Source: Acidobacteriota bacterium (GTDB lineage Bacteria; Acidobacteriota; Terriglobia; Bryobacterales; UBA6623). Taken from it: a DNA stretch of 64,000 bases. Position 1 is the stretch's first letter; every line of letters begins with the position of its first letter. Below are positions 43,279 through 54,038 of the stretch, piece by piece. The position numbers and the translations under genes were made by a program. Where the stretch lies: the NCBI GenBank assembly GCA_016125275.1, contig WGMB01000013.1, forward strand, positions 61,097 through 125,096, given 5' to 3'. The notes under the pieces are model-generated. The model was not told the origin of the DNA and searched no databases. It saw only the letters and a list, made by a program, of their open reading frames with translations.

Positions 43279-44012
43279 GCGCCGCGCCCGGCGAGGCGGT
43301 CTTTCACGTGGAGCGGCTGGTGAAGCGCTACCACGAGGAGGCCACGGCCGTGAATGACGTGAGCCTGTCGGTGGCGGGCGGCGAGATCTTCGGTCTGCTG
43401 GGCGCCAACGGAGCAGGCAAGTCCACGCTGCTCAAGTGCGCCCTGGGGCTGGTGCGGCCGACCTCCGGCCGGCTGCAGGTGGATGGGCTCGACGTCCAGC
43501 GGGAGCCGCTCGAGGCCCGTCGGCGGATCGGCTATCTGCCGGAAGAGCTGCGGCTCTACGAACGGCTCACCGGCTGGGAGTTTCTGGAGCTGGTTTGCGG
43601 CCTCAAACAGGTCGAATGCGACGGGGCGGTGGAGGAGGAGTTCCGCTACTTCGGGCTCTACGAGCGCCGCCACGAGCTCATCGGCGAGTACTCTTTGGGG
43701 ATGCGCAAGAAGACGGGCATTCTGGCGGCGCTGGTCGGTCGCCCGAAGCTGCTGTTGATGGACGAGCCGCTCAACGGGCTCGACGCCGAGAGCATGCGTC
43801 GGCTCCGCCTGCGGCTGGAGGCGCGCGCCGCCGATGGGGCCGCGGTGGTGCTCAGCTCGCACGTCATGGGGTTCGTGGAGCGCGTCTGCGGGCGCGTGAC
43901 GATTCTCAAGAAAGGGGTCGTCGCGGCCTCTGGAACGCCCGTCGAGCTGCGCGCCCAAGCGGGGCTGCCGGACGAAGCGTTCGACGACGTGTTCCTGCAC
44001 TTTGCGCTCTGA
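43275..44012 (+). CDS. ABC transporter ATP-binding protein
   Basis: 245 aa from ATG 43275. Walker A LLGANGAGKSTLLK, signature 'YSLGMRKKTGILAAL', Walker B LLLMDEPLNGLD and switch His in 'VVLSSHVMGF'. The signature reads YSLGM rather than LSGGQ, as in the ABC-2/drug exporter branch. Pairs with the permease it overlaps. Followed 13 bases later by recG. Confidence 0.9.
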   Translation: MSAAPGEAVFHVERLVKRYHEEATAVNDVSLSVAGGEIFGLLGANGAGKSTLLKCALGLVRPTSGRLQVDGLDVQREPLEARRRIGYLPEELRLYERLTGWEFLELVCGLKQVECDGAVEEEFRYFGLYERRHELIGEYSLGMRKKTGILAALVGRPKLLLMDEPLNGLDAESMRRLRLRLEARAADGAAVVLSSHVMGFVERVCGRVTILKKGVVAASGTPVELRAQAGLPDEAFDDVFLHFAL

Positions 44013-44025
44013 GCGGGCGGAGCTG

Positions 44026-46119
44026 ATGGATCTGGACACCTCCATCGCCTACCTCAAGGGCGTCGGCCCGAACCGGGCGAAAGTCTTCGAGAGCAAGGGC
44101 TTGTTTACCGTTGAGGACTTGCTCTACACGATGCCGTTTCGGTACGAGGACCGCTCGAACCTCAAGCCGATCTCTCAGCTCGCGCCCGGCGAGACGGCGA
44201 CCCTGGTCGGAGAGGTGCGCTCGGCGGGCTCGTTCGGCAGCCGCTCCAGCCGCGCCCGGATTTTTGAGGTCCGGGTACGCGACGCCTCCGGCGCGACGAT
44301 GGCCGCCAAGTGGTTCCGGGGGGACTACCTGCAGCGCATCTTCGAGCCGGGTCAGGTGGTGGCGCTGTACGGCAAGATCGAGTGGAACCGGTATGAGAAC
44401 GGCGTCGAGATCCTGCACCCCGAGTACGAGATCCTCAGCGCCGACGACGAGCAGGCGGCTCTGCACCTGGGCCGCATCACGCCCATCTATCGAGCGGTCG
44501 GCAAGATCAACACGCGGGCGCTGAGGGGCCTGATCGGCCGCGCCTTGGAGACCGCCGCGTTCCCTGAAGACCCCCTGCCGGAGGCCATACGCCGCCGGAT
44601 GGCGCTGCCGGAGCGGGCCCGGGCGCTGTGGGACGCGCATTTCCCTCCCGAAGGAACCGACCTGCGCCTGCTGGCCGCCTGCCGCACGCCGGCGCAGTTC
44701 CGGCTGATCATGGAGGAGTTCTTCTTTCTGGAGTGCGGGCTGGCGCTCAAGCGCCGCAAGGCGCGTGCGGCTCCGGGCATCGCCTTCGAGCTCAACGACC
44801 GCGCCCGCGACCGGATCAAGCGCATTCTGCCGTTCAAGCCGACCAACGCCCAGAAGAGGGCTCTGGGAGAGATCGCGCAGGACATGGCCAAGCCGACGCC
44901 GATGAACCGCCTGCTGCAGGGCGACGTCGGCTCGGGTAAGACCATCGTCGCCGTGCAGGCTGCCGTGATCGCGCTGGAGAGCGGCTACCAGGTCGCGCTG
45001 ATGGCGCCGACGGAGATCCTGGCTCAACAGCACTACTACAACCTGCGCAAGCTGCTGGAGCCGGCCGGTTACGTGGTGGCGGGTCTGACGGGCTCGTTCG
45101 CCAAGAGCGCCAAGACGAAGCTCAAGCGGCTGATCGCTTCCGGGCTGGCGCACGTGGTGGTCGGGACCCACGCGCTGATTTCGAAGGATGTCGACTTCCA
45201 CAAGCTCGGCCTGATCGTCATCGACGAGCAGCATCGCTTCGGCGTGTTGCAGCGGCTGGAGCTGCTGCGCAAGGGGCTGCACCCGGACGTGCTGGTGATG
45301 ACGGCGACGCCGATCCCGCGGACGCTGTCGTTGACGCTCTACGGCGAGCTCGACGTGTCCGTGATCGACGAGTTGCCGCCCGGGCGGACGCCGATCGTCA
45401 CGCGGGCTCGCGACTACGATCACGTCGAGCGCGTGTACTCGTTCGTCGCGCAGCAGGTGGGCGAAGGAAGGCAAGCCTACGTGGTCTGCCCGTTGGTGGA
45501 GGAGTCGGAGTCGAAGACGGCCAAGGCGGCGACCGAGACCTGGCGGCAGCTCTCCGAAGAGGTCTTTCCGGAGCTGAAGGTCGGGTTGTTGCACGGCCGC
45601 ATGACGCCGTCGGACAAGGAGGCGGCGATGGAGTCGTTCCAGTCCGGGGAGACGCAGGTGCTAGTGTCCACTACGGTTGTCGAAGTCGGCGTGGACGTTC
45701 CCAACGCGAGCGTGATGGTGATCGAGCACGCTGAGAACTTCGGGCTGGCGCAGTTACACCAGTTGCGGGGTCGCGTCGGCCGGGGGGCCGCGCAGAGCTA
45801 CTGTATTTTGCTGACCGGCGGGGCGGGCGAGGCGGCCCGCGAGCGGATTGCGGCCATGGAACGTACGCAAGACGGCTTCGAGATCGCCGACATCGACCTC
45901 CAATTGCGCGGGCCGGGCGAGTTTTTCGGCGTCAAGCAGTCCGGCCTACCGGAGTTTCGGGTCGCCAACCTGGTGCGCGACCGGGAAGCTCTGGAGATCG
46001 CCCGCAATGAGGCGACGGCCTTCGTGGAGACGCCGCCCAGCCGCGAAGAGCTGGAGAAACTGGTCAGCTACATCCGCGACAGATGGCAGCGTCGCTACGG
46101 GTTGGTGCAAGTCGGCTAG
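44026..46119 (+). CDS. recG: ATP-dependent DNA helicase RecG
   Basis: 697 aa from ATG 44026 with GGAG upstream; an earlier TTG at 44002 lies within the ATPase gene. Wedge domain at 55-150, with 'SSRARIFEVRVRDASG'. Helicase motifs: LLQGDVGSGKT (K305), 'LMAPTEILAQQHY', VIDEQHRFG (D400-H403), 'VMTATPIPRTL' and 'QLRGRVGRG'. Remodels stalled forks and R-loops. Confidence 0.95.
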   Translation: MDLDTSIAYLKGVGPNRAKVFESKGLFTVEDLLYTMPFRYEDRSNLKPISQLAPGETATLVGEVRSAGSFGSRSSRARIFEVRVRDASGATMAAKWFRGDYLQRIFEPGQVVALYGKIEWNRYENGVEILHPEYEILSADDEQAALHLGRITPIYRAVGKINTRALRGLIGRALETAAFPEDPLPEAIRRRMALPERARALWDAHFPPEGTDLRLLAACRTPAQFRLIMEEFFFLECGLALKRRKARAAPGIAFELNDRARDRIKRILPFKPTNAQKRALGEIAQDMAKPTPMNRLLQGDVGSGKTIVAVQAAVIALESGYQVALMAPTEILAQQHYYNLRKLLEPAGYVVAGLTGSFAKSAKTKLKRLIASGLAHVVVGTHALISKDVDFHKLGLIVIDEQHRFGVLQRLELLRKGLHPDVLVMTATPIPRTLSLTLYGELDVSVIDELPPGRTPIVTRARDYDHVERVYSFVAQQVGEGRQAYVVCPLVEESESKTAKAATETWRQLSEEVFPELKVGLLHGRMTPSDKEAAMESFQSGETQVLVSTTVVEVGVDVPNASVMVIEHAENFGLAQLHQLRGRVGRGAAQSYCILLTGGAGEAARERIAAMERTQDGFEIADIDLQLRGPGEFFGVKQSGLPEFRVANLVRDREALEIARNEATAFVETPPSREELEKLVSYIRDRWQRRYGLVQVG

Positions 46120-46140
46120 AGGCGCCTCCTGCGAGAGAGC

Positions 46141-46212
46141 TTACGAGAGCATCCACCAGATCACGATCAGAAACCCGGGAACGCCCAGGAGCCAAGCCAC
46201 TAGATACTTCAC
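46141..46212 (-). CDS. 23-residue membrane peptide
   Basis: GTG start at 46212 with a perfect AAGGAGGTGA immediately upstream. The product is one hydrophobic helix (MKYLVAWLLGVPGF, then a Trp-Trp end). It resembles the widespread family of tiny single-helix proteins with 'AWLLGVPG' of unknown role. Too short for normal gene callers. It lies between chrA (stop 46299) and the end of recG, 86 bases after chrA on the same strand. Confidence 0.65.
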   Translation of the reverse strand: MKYLVAWLLGVPGFLIVIWWMLS

Positions 46213-46298
46213 GTTCACCTCCTTTTCCAGCGCCGCGCCGGTGAGCCGCCGCTGGTGAGAGGGAGAGCGCCTGTCGGCCTTTTCCGTTACCGCCGCGG

Positions 46299-47435
46299 TT
46301 AGGTCAGCAGCCGTCCCGTGATGGCCCCGGCCACAACGAGCCACGCCGGATTGATCTTCCAGGCGAACGTGAGCGCGGCGGCGACAACGGCGATCACCGC
46401 GGCCTGCCATGAGACCAACGTCGTGCGCGCCAGCTCCAGAGTAACGGCCGCCATCAAGGCGACCGAGGCCGCGTTGACGGCGTCGAGAAACGCCGCCGTC
46501 CAGTCCGACCGGCGGAGCTTGGAGATCACCGGATTGAGAAGCGCGACAAAGAAGAAGGAAGGCAGGAAGATGCCCAGCGTCGCGACGGCGGCGCCCGGCC
46601 AGCCTCCGAGCAAATAGCCGATGAAGGTGGCCGTGGTCAGCACCGGACCGGGCGTGAACTGGCCGACGGCGACGGCGTCGAGCAGTTGCTGCCGGGTCAG
46701 CCAGCCCAAGTCGTCGACCAGGCCCCCTTGCAGGAAGGCGATCAACACGTAGCCGCTACCGTAGAGAACCGAGCCGATCTTCAAGAAGAACAAGCCCAGC
46801 TTCCACAGGGAGTATCCCGTGGCGGCGCCGAGATCGTGGGCGGCGGCCCAGGCTTGCTTGCGAAGCAGCAGGTTCAGGGGCAACACGGCCGTCGCGGCGC
46901 CGGGGCGCGCCCACCGCAGCCAAAGCATCCCCAGCAAGCCGCCGGCGAACAGCGCCGGGATCTCTCCCACGCCGGCCAGCACGGCCAGAAACACGGCCGC
47001 CGCGATGGGCGCCACGCGCCAATGCGGCAGGGCCTTCTTGCCGAGCTTCCACAAGGCGCCGAGAATCACTGCGAGGACGGCCGGTTTGACGCCGAACAGG
47101 AAGGGCTCCACTGCTGGCAGGGCGCCGTACTCCACATAGGCCCAGGCGATGGCCCCCGTGATCAGCGCCGCCGGCAGGATGAAGCAGGCCCCGGCGACGG
47201 CCATGCCGGGCAGCCCGGCTCGATCGTGGCCGAGATGCATCGTCATCTCGGTGGAGTTGGGGCCGGGGATGAGGTTGGTGGCGCCGAGGAGGTCCAGGAA
47301 GCGCTCGCGGGAAACCCAGCGGCGGCGCTCGACAAACTCGTCGTCCATGAGGGCGATGTGTGCGGCCGGACCGCCGAAGGCCACGACGCCCAGGCGGAGG
47401 AACCGGACGGCCACCTCGGCCAGTCGGGCGCTCAT
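46299..47435 (-). CDS. chrA: Chromate-transporter-family protein ChrA
   Basis: 378 aa from ATG 47435. Two CHR domains: the first with FGGPAAHIALMDDEFVERR and 'NLIPGPNSTEMTMHLGH', the second with 'FLKIGSVLYGSGYVLIAFLQ' and 'VGQFTPGPVLTTATFIGYLLGG'. This is the long-chain bidomain type with 10-13 helices. Exports chromate in exchange for an anion or proton. ATGA overlap with the upstream aldolase gene, an odd functional pairing. Confidence 0.9.
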   Translation of the reverse strand: MSARLAEVAVRFLRLGVVAFGGPAAHIALMDDEFVERRRWVSRERFLDLLGATNLIPGPNSTEMTMHLGHDRAGLPGMAVAGACFILPAALITGAIAWAYVEYGALPAVEPFLFGVKPAVLAVILGALWKLGKKALPHWRVAPIAAAVFLAVLAGVGEIPALFAGGLLGMLWLRWARPGAATAVLPLNLLLRKQAWAAAHDLGAATGYSLWKLGLFFLKIGSVLYGSGYVLIAFLQGGLVDDLGWLTRQQLLDAVAVGQFTPGPVLTTATFIGYLLGGWPGAAVATLGIFLPSFFFVALLNPVISKLRRSDWTAAFLDAVNAASVALMAAVTLELARTTLVSWQAAVIAVVAAALTFAWKINPAWLVVAGAITGRLLT

Positions 47436-48220
47436 GCCTCCGACCCGGGAAAGCGCGCCTCTTCGATGGCGGTGCGGGCCGCCCGAGCCGCTTCGAGGAA
47501 GAGGTAGGAGTCCACCGAATAGGCCAGGTAGGTCACGCCTTCGCGCAGCCAGAGGGCGGCGTGCTCCGGGCGAGAGGCGAAGCAACCAACGACGACGCCG
47601 CGCCGGCGAGCCGCCTCGACCACGGCGCGCAACGCTTGCAGCACCTTGGGATGCGTGACCTCGCCGGGTACGCCCAGGGTCTGGGACATGTCGTACGGAC
47701 CCAGAAAGGCCACGTCGACGCCCGGTACGGCCAGGATCTCGTCGATGTGCTCCAGCGCGGCTTCCGCTTCGATGTGCAGCACCAGCAGGGTATCGTCGGC
47801 GGCTTCGCGGCGCAGCTCGGCCACCGGCAGCGAGCCATACCGCCCGGCCCGTACGAAGGGGTTGAAGCCACGCTCGCCCAGCGGTGGGAACCGCGCCGCG
47901 CGCACGGCGCGCTCCGCGTCGGCCGCATTGGCGATCTGAGGGATGTGCAGGCCGGTCGCGCCCAGGTCGAGCGCCTCGAGAATCGGACCGGGAGCGTTCT
48001 CCCGCACCCTCACCAGCGGCGCGAGGCCCGCCACGACGGCGGCGCGGAGGAGGTGACGGACCTGCTCGCCGGAGAAGGCGGCATGCTCACAGTCGATGAT
48101 GGCGATGTCGAAGCCCGCCAGGCCCAGGGCTTCGACCATCTCCGGCGCCGGCGTCTCCACGAAGGGACCGGTGAGGAAGCGTCGTTCCGACAGCTTCGCC
48201 TTGGCGCTCACCCGCTGCAT
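47432..48220 (-). CDS. HpcH/HpaI-family aldolase
   Basis: 262 aa from ATG 48220. 'FDIAIIDCEHAAFSGEQVRHLL' carries the conserved Asp-Cys-Glu-His region. 'VLHIEAEAALEHIDEILAVPGVDVAFLGPYDMSQTLG' carries the metal-binding Glu and Asp and the barrel end of class II pyruvate aldolases. Cleaves 4-hydroxy-2-oxo acids to pyruvate and an aldehyde. Second gene of a rhodanese-aldolase-chrA run; 11 bases after the rhodanese. Confidence 0.86.
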   Translation of the reverse strand: MQRVSAKAKLSERRFLTGPFVETPAPEMVEALGLAGFDIAIIDCEHAAFSGEQVRHLLRAAVVAGLAPLVRVRENAPGPILEALDLGATGLHIPQIANAADAERAVRAARFPPLGERGFNPFVRAGRYGSLPVAELRREAADDTLLVLHIEAEAALEHIDEILAVPGVDVAFLGPYDMSQTLGVPGEVTHPKVLQALRAVVEAARRRGVVVGCFASRPEHAALWLREGVTYLAYSVDSYLFLEAARAARTAIEEARFPGSEA

Positions 48221-48231
48221 GAGGTCGGCGG

Positions 48232-48690
48232 CTACTCGCCCTTCGGCTGGACGACTTCGTAGCCGGCTTCCTTCCAAGCCGTGATTCCGCCGAACTCGAT
48301 CGGCTCGTTGTAGCCCGCCTCACGCAGCGTCTCGGCGGCGCGGGAGGCCCGCCCGCCGCGCATGCAGTAGGTGACGATCGGCTTGTCCTTGGGCACCTCG
48401 GCCAAACGGGCTTCGAGCTGATCGACCGGGATGTTGACGGCCCCGGCGATCATGCCGTGCTCCACCAACTCGCCCGGGTTGCGCACGTCGAGCAAGAAGA
48501 TGTCCTCGCCGTTGTCGAGCCGCTGCTTGAGGGCGGCCACGTCCATCTCCGTCGCTTCGGTCGCCGCGGCCTCGTGATGCTCGGTTGCGGCCGGAGCCTC
48601 GGCCTGTTCGGCCGGGGGAGCGGAGCCGCCGCAAGCGGCCAGGGCGAGCAGGGCCGCCATCGGAATCGTCCACCAGAGTTTCCGCATCAT
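48232..48690 (-). CDS. Rhodanese-domain lipoprotein
   Basis: 152 aa. Lipoprotein signal ending LLALAACGG, then a Glu/Ala-rich linker. A single rhodanese domain follows, from about residue 50, with catalytic Cys in TYCMRGGRAS and 'IFLLDVRNPGELVEHG'. Transfers sulfane sulfur to thiophiles, or binds oxyanions, in the periplasm. First gene of the operon with aldolase and chrA. Confidence 0.87.
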   Translation of the reverse strand: MMRKLWWTIPMAALLALAACGGSAPPAEQAEAPAATEHHEAAATEATEMDVAALKQRLDNGEDIFLLDVRNPGELVEHGMIAGAVNIPVDQLEARLAEVPKDKPIVTYCMRGGRASRAAETLREAGYNEPIEFGGITAWKEAGYEVVQPKGE

Positions 48691-48723
48691 TCGTCCTCCA
48701 GGCGCGATTATACCCAGCCGTCG

Positions 48724-49632
48724 CTAGGACGAGCCGTTCTCTTTGGCGCGCTCCTGCAAGAACTCCAGGAAGAGCTCGGCGGTTCGACCCAGCGTCTTCT
48801 TGCGGTCGAGCAGGATGCCGACCGGCCGCAGCAGCCCCGGCGCGTCGATCGGCACCGCGGCGAGGCGTCCTTCGGCCACCTCCTGGCGCACGGTGCGTTC
48901 GGGCAGGATGCTGACGCCCTGGTTGATCGACAGGGCTTCCTTGATCATCTGGATGTTGTCGAACTCCAGAGCGATCTCGCGGTGCACGGCGTAGTCGCGA
49001 AAGAAGCGGTCGAGGGCGCGGCGAATCTGCAGACCGCGATCGAAGCTAATGAAGTCCTTGCGCGCCAGATCCGCCGGAGCGATGCGCGAACGCTTGGCCA
49101 AGGGATGGTCCGGGTGGCAGACCAGAACCATTTGCTCGAGGCGCCAGTCGAGGACTCTGAGGTTGCGCGTGGGCTGGGGATAGCTGACGAAGCCGAAGTC
49201 CGCCCGGCCTTCCTCCATCGCCTGGTAGATCTTGTCCGGGCGCATGTAGTCGAGGTGAACATGCGCGCCGGGGTGGCGCGTCTCGAACTCCTCCTTGAAG
49301 CGCGTCATCTCGTAGAGGCCGATCGAATAGATCGAGGCGACGCGGACCGCGCCGAGCGAGCCTTGCCGCATGGCTTCGAGTTGCGCTTCGGCCTCTTCGA
49401 AGCGGCGCACGATGTCGCGCGAGGCGTCGAAATAGATCTCTCCCGCCGCGGTGAGCCGCAAGGGGCGGCGGCGGCGGTCGACGAGGCTCACGCCGCAGTA
49501 CTTTTCCAGGTTCTTGAGACTCTGGCTGGCGGCGGACTGGCTGATGCGGTTGCTCTCGGCCGCCTCGGAGATGCTGCGCGACTGCGCGATATCACGGAAC
49601 ACTCGCAGATGAGCAATAGTGACGTGGTCCAA
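48724..49632 (-). CDS. LysR-family transcriptional regulator
   Basis: 302 aa if started at TTG 49632 (MDHVTIAHLRVFRDIAQ). N-terminal winged HTH: 'SRSISEAAESNRISQSAASQSLKNLEKYCG'. The effector-binding domain is from about residue 90. Divergent from the SDR gene 110 bases away, the usual layout for a LysR regulator and its target. Start not certain. Confidence 0.87.
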   Translation of the reverse strand: MDHVTIAHLRVFRDIAQSRSISEAAESNRISQSAASQSLKNLEKYCGVSLVDRRRRPLRLTAAGEIYFDASRDIVRRFEEAEAQLEAMRQGSLGAVRVASIYSIGLYEMTRFKEEFETRHPGAHVHLDYMRPDKIYQAMEEGRADFGFVSYPQPTRNLRVLDWRLEQMVLVCHPDHPLAKRSRIAPADLARKDFISFDRGLQIRRALDRFFRDYAVHREIALEFDNIQMIKEALSINQGVSILPERTVRQEVAEGRLAAVPIDAPGLLRPVGILLDRKKTLGRTAELFLEFLQERAKENGSS

Positions 49633-49742
49633 ACATAAGGATACCTTATTTGTAGAATCGAGAAGAGGCCTGGCGCCGAACATTCACACACGCCGCAGGA
49701 GGCGGTTGATACGCTGGTCGGCGGAGGTCTCACGCACAGACC

Positions 49743-50555
49743 ATGAGCACACCACGTTTCCACGGCAAGACCGTTCTGGTGACCGGCGCGGCCACAGGCA
49801 TCGGCCGGGCGATCGCGGTCCGCTTCGCCTCCGAGGGCGCCAACGTTGCCATCAACTATCGCGACAAGGAGGGGGAAGTCGCGGATACGGCGGCGCAATG
49901 CCGCGCCGCGTATGTGGCCGCCGGCGTCGAGGATGCGGCGGCGCTGCCGTTCCAAGCCGACGTCTCGGTGGAGCCGCAGGTGCAAGCGATGGTGGCGGCG
50001 GCGGTGGAGCGCTTCGGGCGGCTCGATGTGATGGTCAACAACGCCGGCGTGCAGACCCAGTCCCCCAGCGACGAGACGGAGATGGCCGCGTTCGACTGGG
50101 TGCTCAACGTGAACCTGCGCGGGGCGTTCCTTTGTGCGCGCGCCGCGATTCGGCACTTTCTCGAGCGCGGCGGCGGGGGTGTGGTGCTCAACAACTCGAG
50201 CGTGCACGAGATTATTCCCAAGCCGCAGTACGCCAGCTACTCGATCTCGAAAGGCGGCATGGAGAACATGACGCGGACGTTGGCGCTCGAGTACGCCGGT
50301 CGGGGCATCCGCGTGAACGCCGTGGGGCCCGGTGCGATCGTGACCCCGATCAACAGCTCCTGGATCGACAATCCGGCGCTGCGGGCGCAGGTCGAGAGTC
50401 ACATTCCGATGGGTCGCGCCGGTGCGCCGGAAGAGATCGCGGCGGTGTTTGCGTTCCTGGCTTCCGACGAGGCGTCCTACATCACCGGTCAGACGATCTT
50501 CGCTTGCGGCGGGCTGACGCTGTTTCCGGAGTATCGCGGCACCTGGGCTTCGTAG
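49743..50555 (+). CDS. Short-chain dehydrogenase/reductase (glucose 1-dehydrogenase-like)
   Basis: 270 aa. Cofactor motif VLVTGAATGIGRAI, then NNAG ('MVNNAGVQT') and catalytic YASYSISKGG (Tyr, Lys) with Ser in NNSSVHE. The C-terminus 'YITGQTIFACGGLTLFPEY' fits the classical SDR family, and overall it looks most like glucose 1-dehydrogenases. NAD(P)-dependent oxidation of a sugar or alcohol. Probable target of the divergent LysR. Confidence 0.88.
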   Translation: MSTPRFHGKTVLVTGAATGIGRAIAVRFASEGANVAINYRDKEGEVADTAAQCRAAYVAAGVEDAAALPFQADVSVEPQVQAMVAAAVERFGRLDVMVNNAGVQTQSPSDETEMAAFDWVLNVNLRGAFLCARAAIRHFLERGGGGVVLNNSSVHEIIPKPQYASYSISKGGMENMTRTLALEYAGRGIRVNAVGPGAIVTPINSSWIDNPALRAQVESHIPMGRAGAPEEIAAVFAFLASDEASYITGQTIFACGGLTLFPEYRGTWAS

Positions 50556-50595
50556 CGGGGCTAGGCGTGGGAGCGGGAGCGGCCCAAGGCGCCCC

Positions 50596-51246
50596 TCAAC
50601 TCAGCCGCATTCCTTCCGGTCCGATCGCCAACTCCCCGCCTCGCACGAGCGTCAGCCGCCGGCCGTGAAAACGCACGTGCAGCAGCAGGAAGACGGCGGC
50701 CGGGTAGCTCACCATCACGCTGCCGGCCGCGCCCAAGATCATGCCGGCGATCGCGCCGTTTTGGGCTCCAAGTAGAAAGCCTGAAGCCAATCCGAGAGGG
50801 ATCGCCACGATGACGGAGCCCACCAGCCCGACGACCGTCAGCGTCAGCGCCGGCAGCACGCTCTCGCGCAAGGACCAATCCTCGGCTCGCCCGTCAGCGG
50901 CGACGGTCTCCAAGTGAAATCCCCGGAACTGCTTGGTCAGCGCCATCTGGAGTAGCAGCAAATGGATGGCGATGGGCAGGATGAGGAAGCCGACGCCTTG
51001 TACGATCCACGGGACCCAACTCGACAGCCCGATCGAAGAGAGAATTCCCGTGAACCCTAGGCTCAGCACCGGCAGGGCCAGCCACGCCAGCAACGCGTTC
51101 ATCGCGGCGCCCCGCCAAGCCATCAGCCAGCCCACGCGCAGCAACTCCGGGTAGACCTCGCTGGGCGACATCTCGCCGGCACTCGGCCGAGCCGCTTGCT
51201 CCGGCGGCGCAAAGGGCGGGGTTGCTTCCGACGGGGGGCTTTCCAT
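50596..51246 (-). CDS. Membrane protein of unknown function
   Basis: 216 aa from ATG 51246. A proline/glutamate-rich N-terminus of 35 residues is followed by about four hydrophobic helices (around 45-70, 80-105, 135-160, 165-190). The C-terminal tail is soluble. 'LSSWVPWIVQGVGFLILPIAIHLLLLQMAL' (in parts) suggests closely paired helices. No family recognised. Convergent with the SDR gene and divergent from gpmI. Confidence 0.65.
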   Translation of the reverse strand: MESPPSEATPPFAPPEQAARPSAGEMSPSEVYPELLRVGWLMAWRGAAMNALLAWLALPVLSLGFTGILSSIGLSSWVPWIVQGVGFLILPIAIHLLLLQMALTKQFRGFHLETVAADGRAEDWSLRESVLPALTLTVVGLVGSVIVAIPLGLASGFLLGAQNGAIAGMILGAAGSVMVSYPAAVFLLLHVRFHGRRLTLVRGGELAIGPEGMRLS

Positions 51247-51318
51247 CACCGCGCCATCGTAACCGCAATGCAGCGGAGGCGTCGAGCGAAATCGCCCCCC
51301 TTGCAATAATGAGGGCTT

Positions 51319-52875
<1,557 letters not shown>

Positions 52876-52892
52876 CTCCCGGTCCAACTCGC

Positions 52893-54038
52893 ATGGAACT
52901 CGAGCCGCTTCCGTTTCGCTCCGCTCTGATCGACTATCAGGGGCAAGCGGAGGCGCTGCTCGCAGGCCATAGGGCGGGCGCCGCCTGGGCCGTGGAGATC
53001 CTGCGCCGCTGCCATCCGCGGTTTCTCGACCCTGAAGTCCCCTGGCTTCCGCAACGGTTGGAGGACGGTGCGATCGAGCGTGCGGATCTCGGCCCGGACG
53101 ATGCGCGGCTGGCCCTGGCCCGCTGGTACGACTTCCAGGACTGGCCGGCCCTCGCGGAGCTCGTCGAGGCGGTCGCGCGCGAAGAGTCCACAGTCTTTCC
53201 TTTTGAATCCGCCGTGGAAGCCGTCGTCAGCGGCGACCTGGCGGCGCTCGAGGGGTGGTTGCGCAGGCGTCCCGGACTGGTGCGCGAACGCTCCACCCGC
53301 AGGACGCCCTTCGACCCAGCCGTCCATGCCGCTACTCTGCTGCACTACATCGGAGCCAATGGGGTGGAGGGGCGCCGCCAGCGAACCCCGGCCAACGCCG
53401 TGGCGGTCGCGAGGGCTCTGCTCGAAGCGGGCGCGGAGGTCGACGCCCTAGCCGGCTTCTACGGCAGCCCATGCACCACGATGAGCTTGCTGGCGTCGAG
53501 CTGCCATCCCGCACAGGCCGGCGTGCAGGTCGAGCTGATCGAAACGTTGCTCGACTTCGGCGCCGCCGTGGACGGCGTGGGCGAGACCCGCTGGAAGTCG
53601 CCGCTACTGTCCGCGTTGACCTTCGGCTATGCCGACGCCGCCGAAGCCCTGGCGCGCCGCGGCGCGAGGGTTGATCAACTGGCTGCGGCCGCCGGCCTGG
53701 GGCGAATCGATGCCGCCGTTCGGCTGTTGGGAGACGCGGACGCCGAGGAGAGGCGGTGCGCTCTGGCCCTGGCCGCCCAACTGGGCCAAGCCGAGGTCTT
53801 GCGGCTGTTGCTCGACGCCGGCGAAGACCCCAACCTGTACAACCCCGAGGGCTTCCACGCGCACTCCACGCCGCTGCATCAGGCCGCCCTGGCCGGCCGT
53901 GGCACGGTCGTAACCTTGCTCCTGGAACGGGGAGCCCGCTTGGACATTCGCGACAAGATCTACCGCGGGACTCCCCTGGATTGGGCGCTGCACGCCGGCC
54001 AGTCCGAGATTGCAGACCTGCTGCGTGCGCAGGCCTGA
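52893..54038 (+). CDS. Ankyrin-repeat protein
   Basis: 381 aa. Residues 1-95 are a non-repeat domain (ILRRCHPRFLDPEVPWLP). Ankyrin units follow from about residue 110, for example 'AVARALLEAGAEVDALAGF', 'ELIETLLDFGAAVDGVG', 'AEVLRLLLDAGEDPNLYN' and 'TVVTLLLERGARLDIRDK'. Some units are degenerate. No signal peptide. A protein-binding scaffold; partner unknown. 17 bases after gpmI. Confidence 0.85.
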   Translation: MELEPLPFRSALIDYQGQAEALLAGHRAGAAWAVEILRRCHPRFLDPEVPWLPQRLEDGAIERADLGPDDARLALARWYDFQDWPALAELVEAVAREESTVFPFESAVEAVVSGDLAALEGWLRRRPGLVRERSTRRTPFDPAVHAATLLHYIGANGVEGRRQRTPANAVAVARALLEAGAEVDALAGFYGSPCTTMSLLASSCHPAQAGVQVELIETLLDFGAAVDGVGETRWKSPLLSALTFGYADAAEALARRGARVDQLAAAAGLGRIDAAVRLLGDADAEERRCALALAAQLGQAEVLRLLLDAGEDPNLYNPEGFHAHSTPLHQAALAGRGTVVTLLLERGARLDIRDKIYRGTPLDWALHAGQSEIADLLRAQA

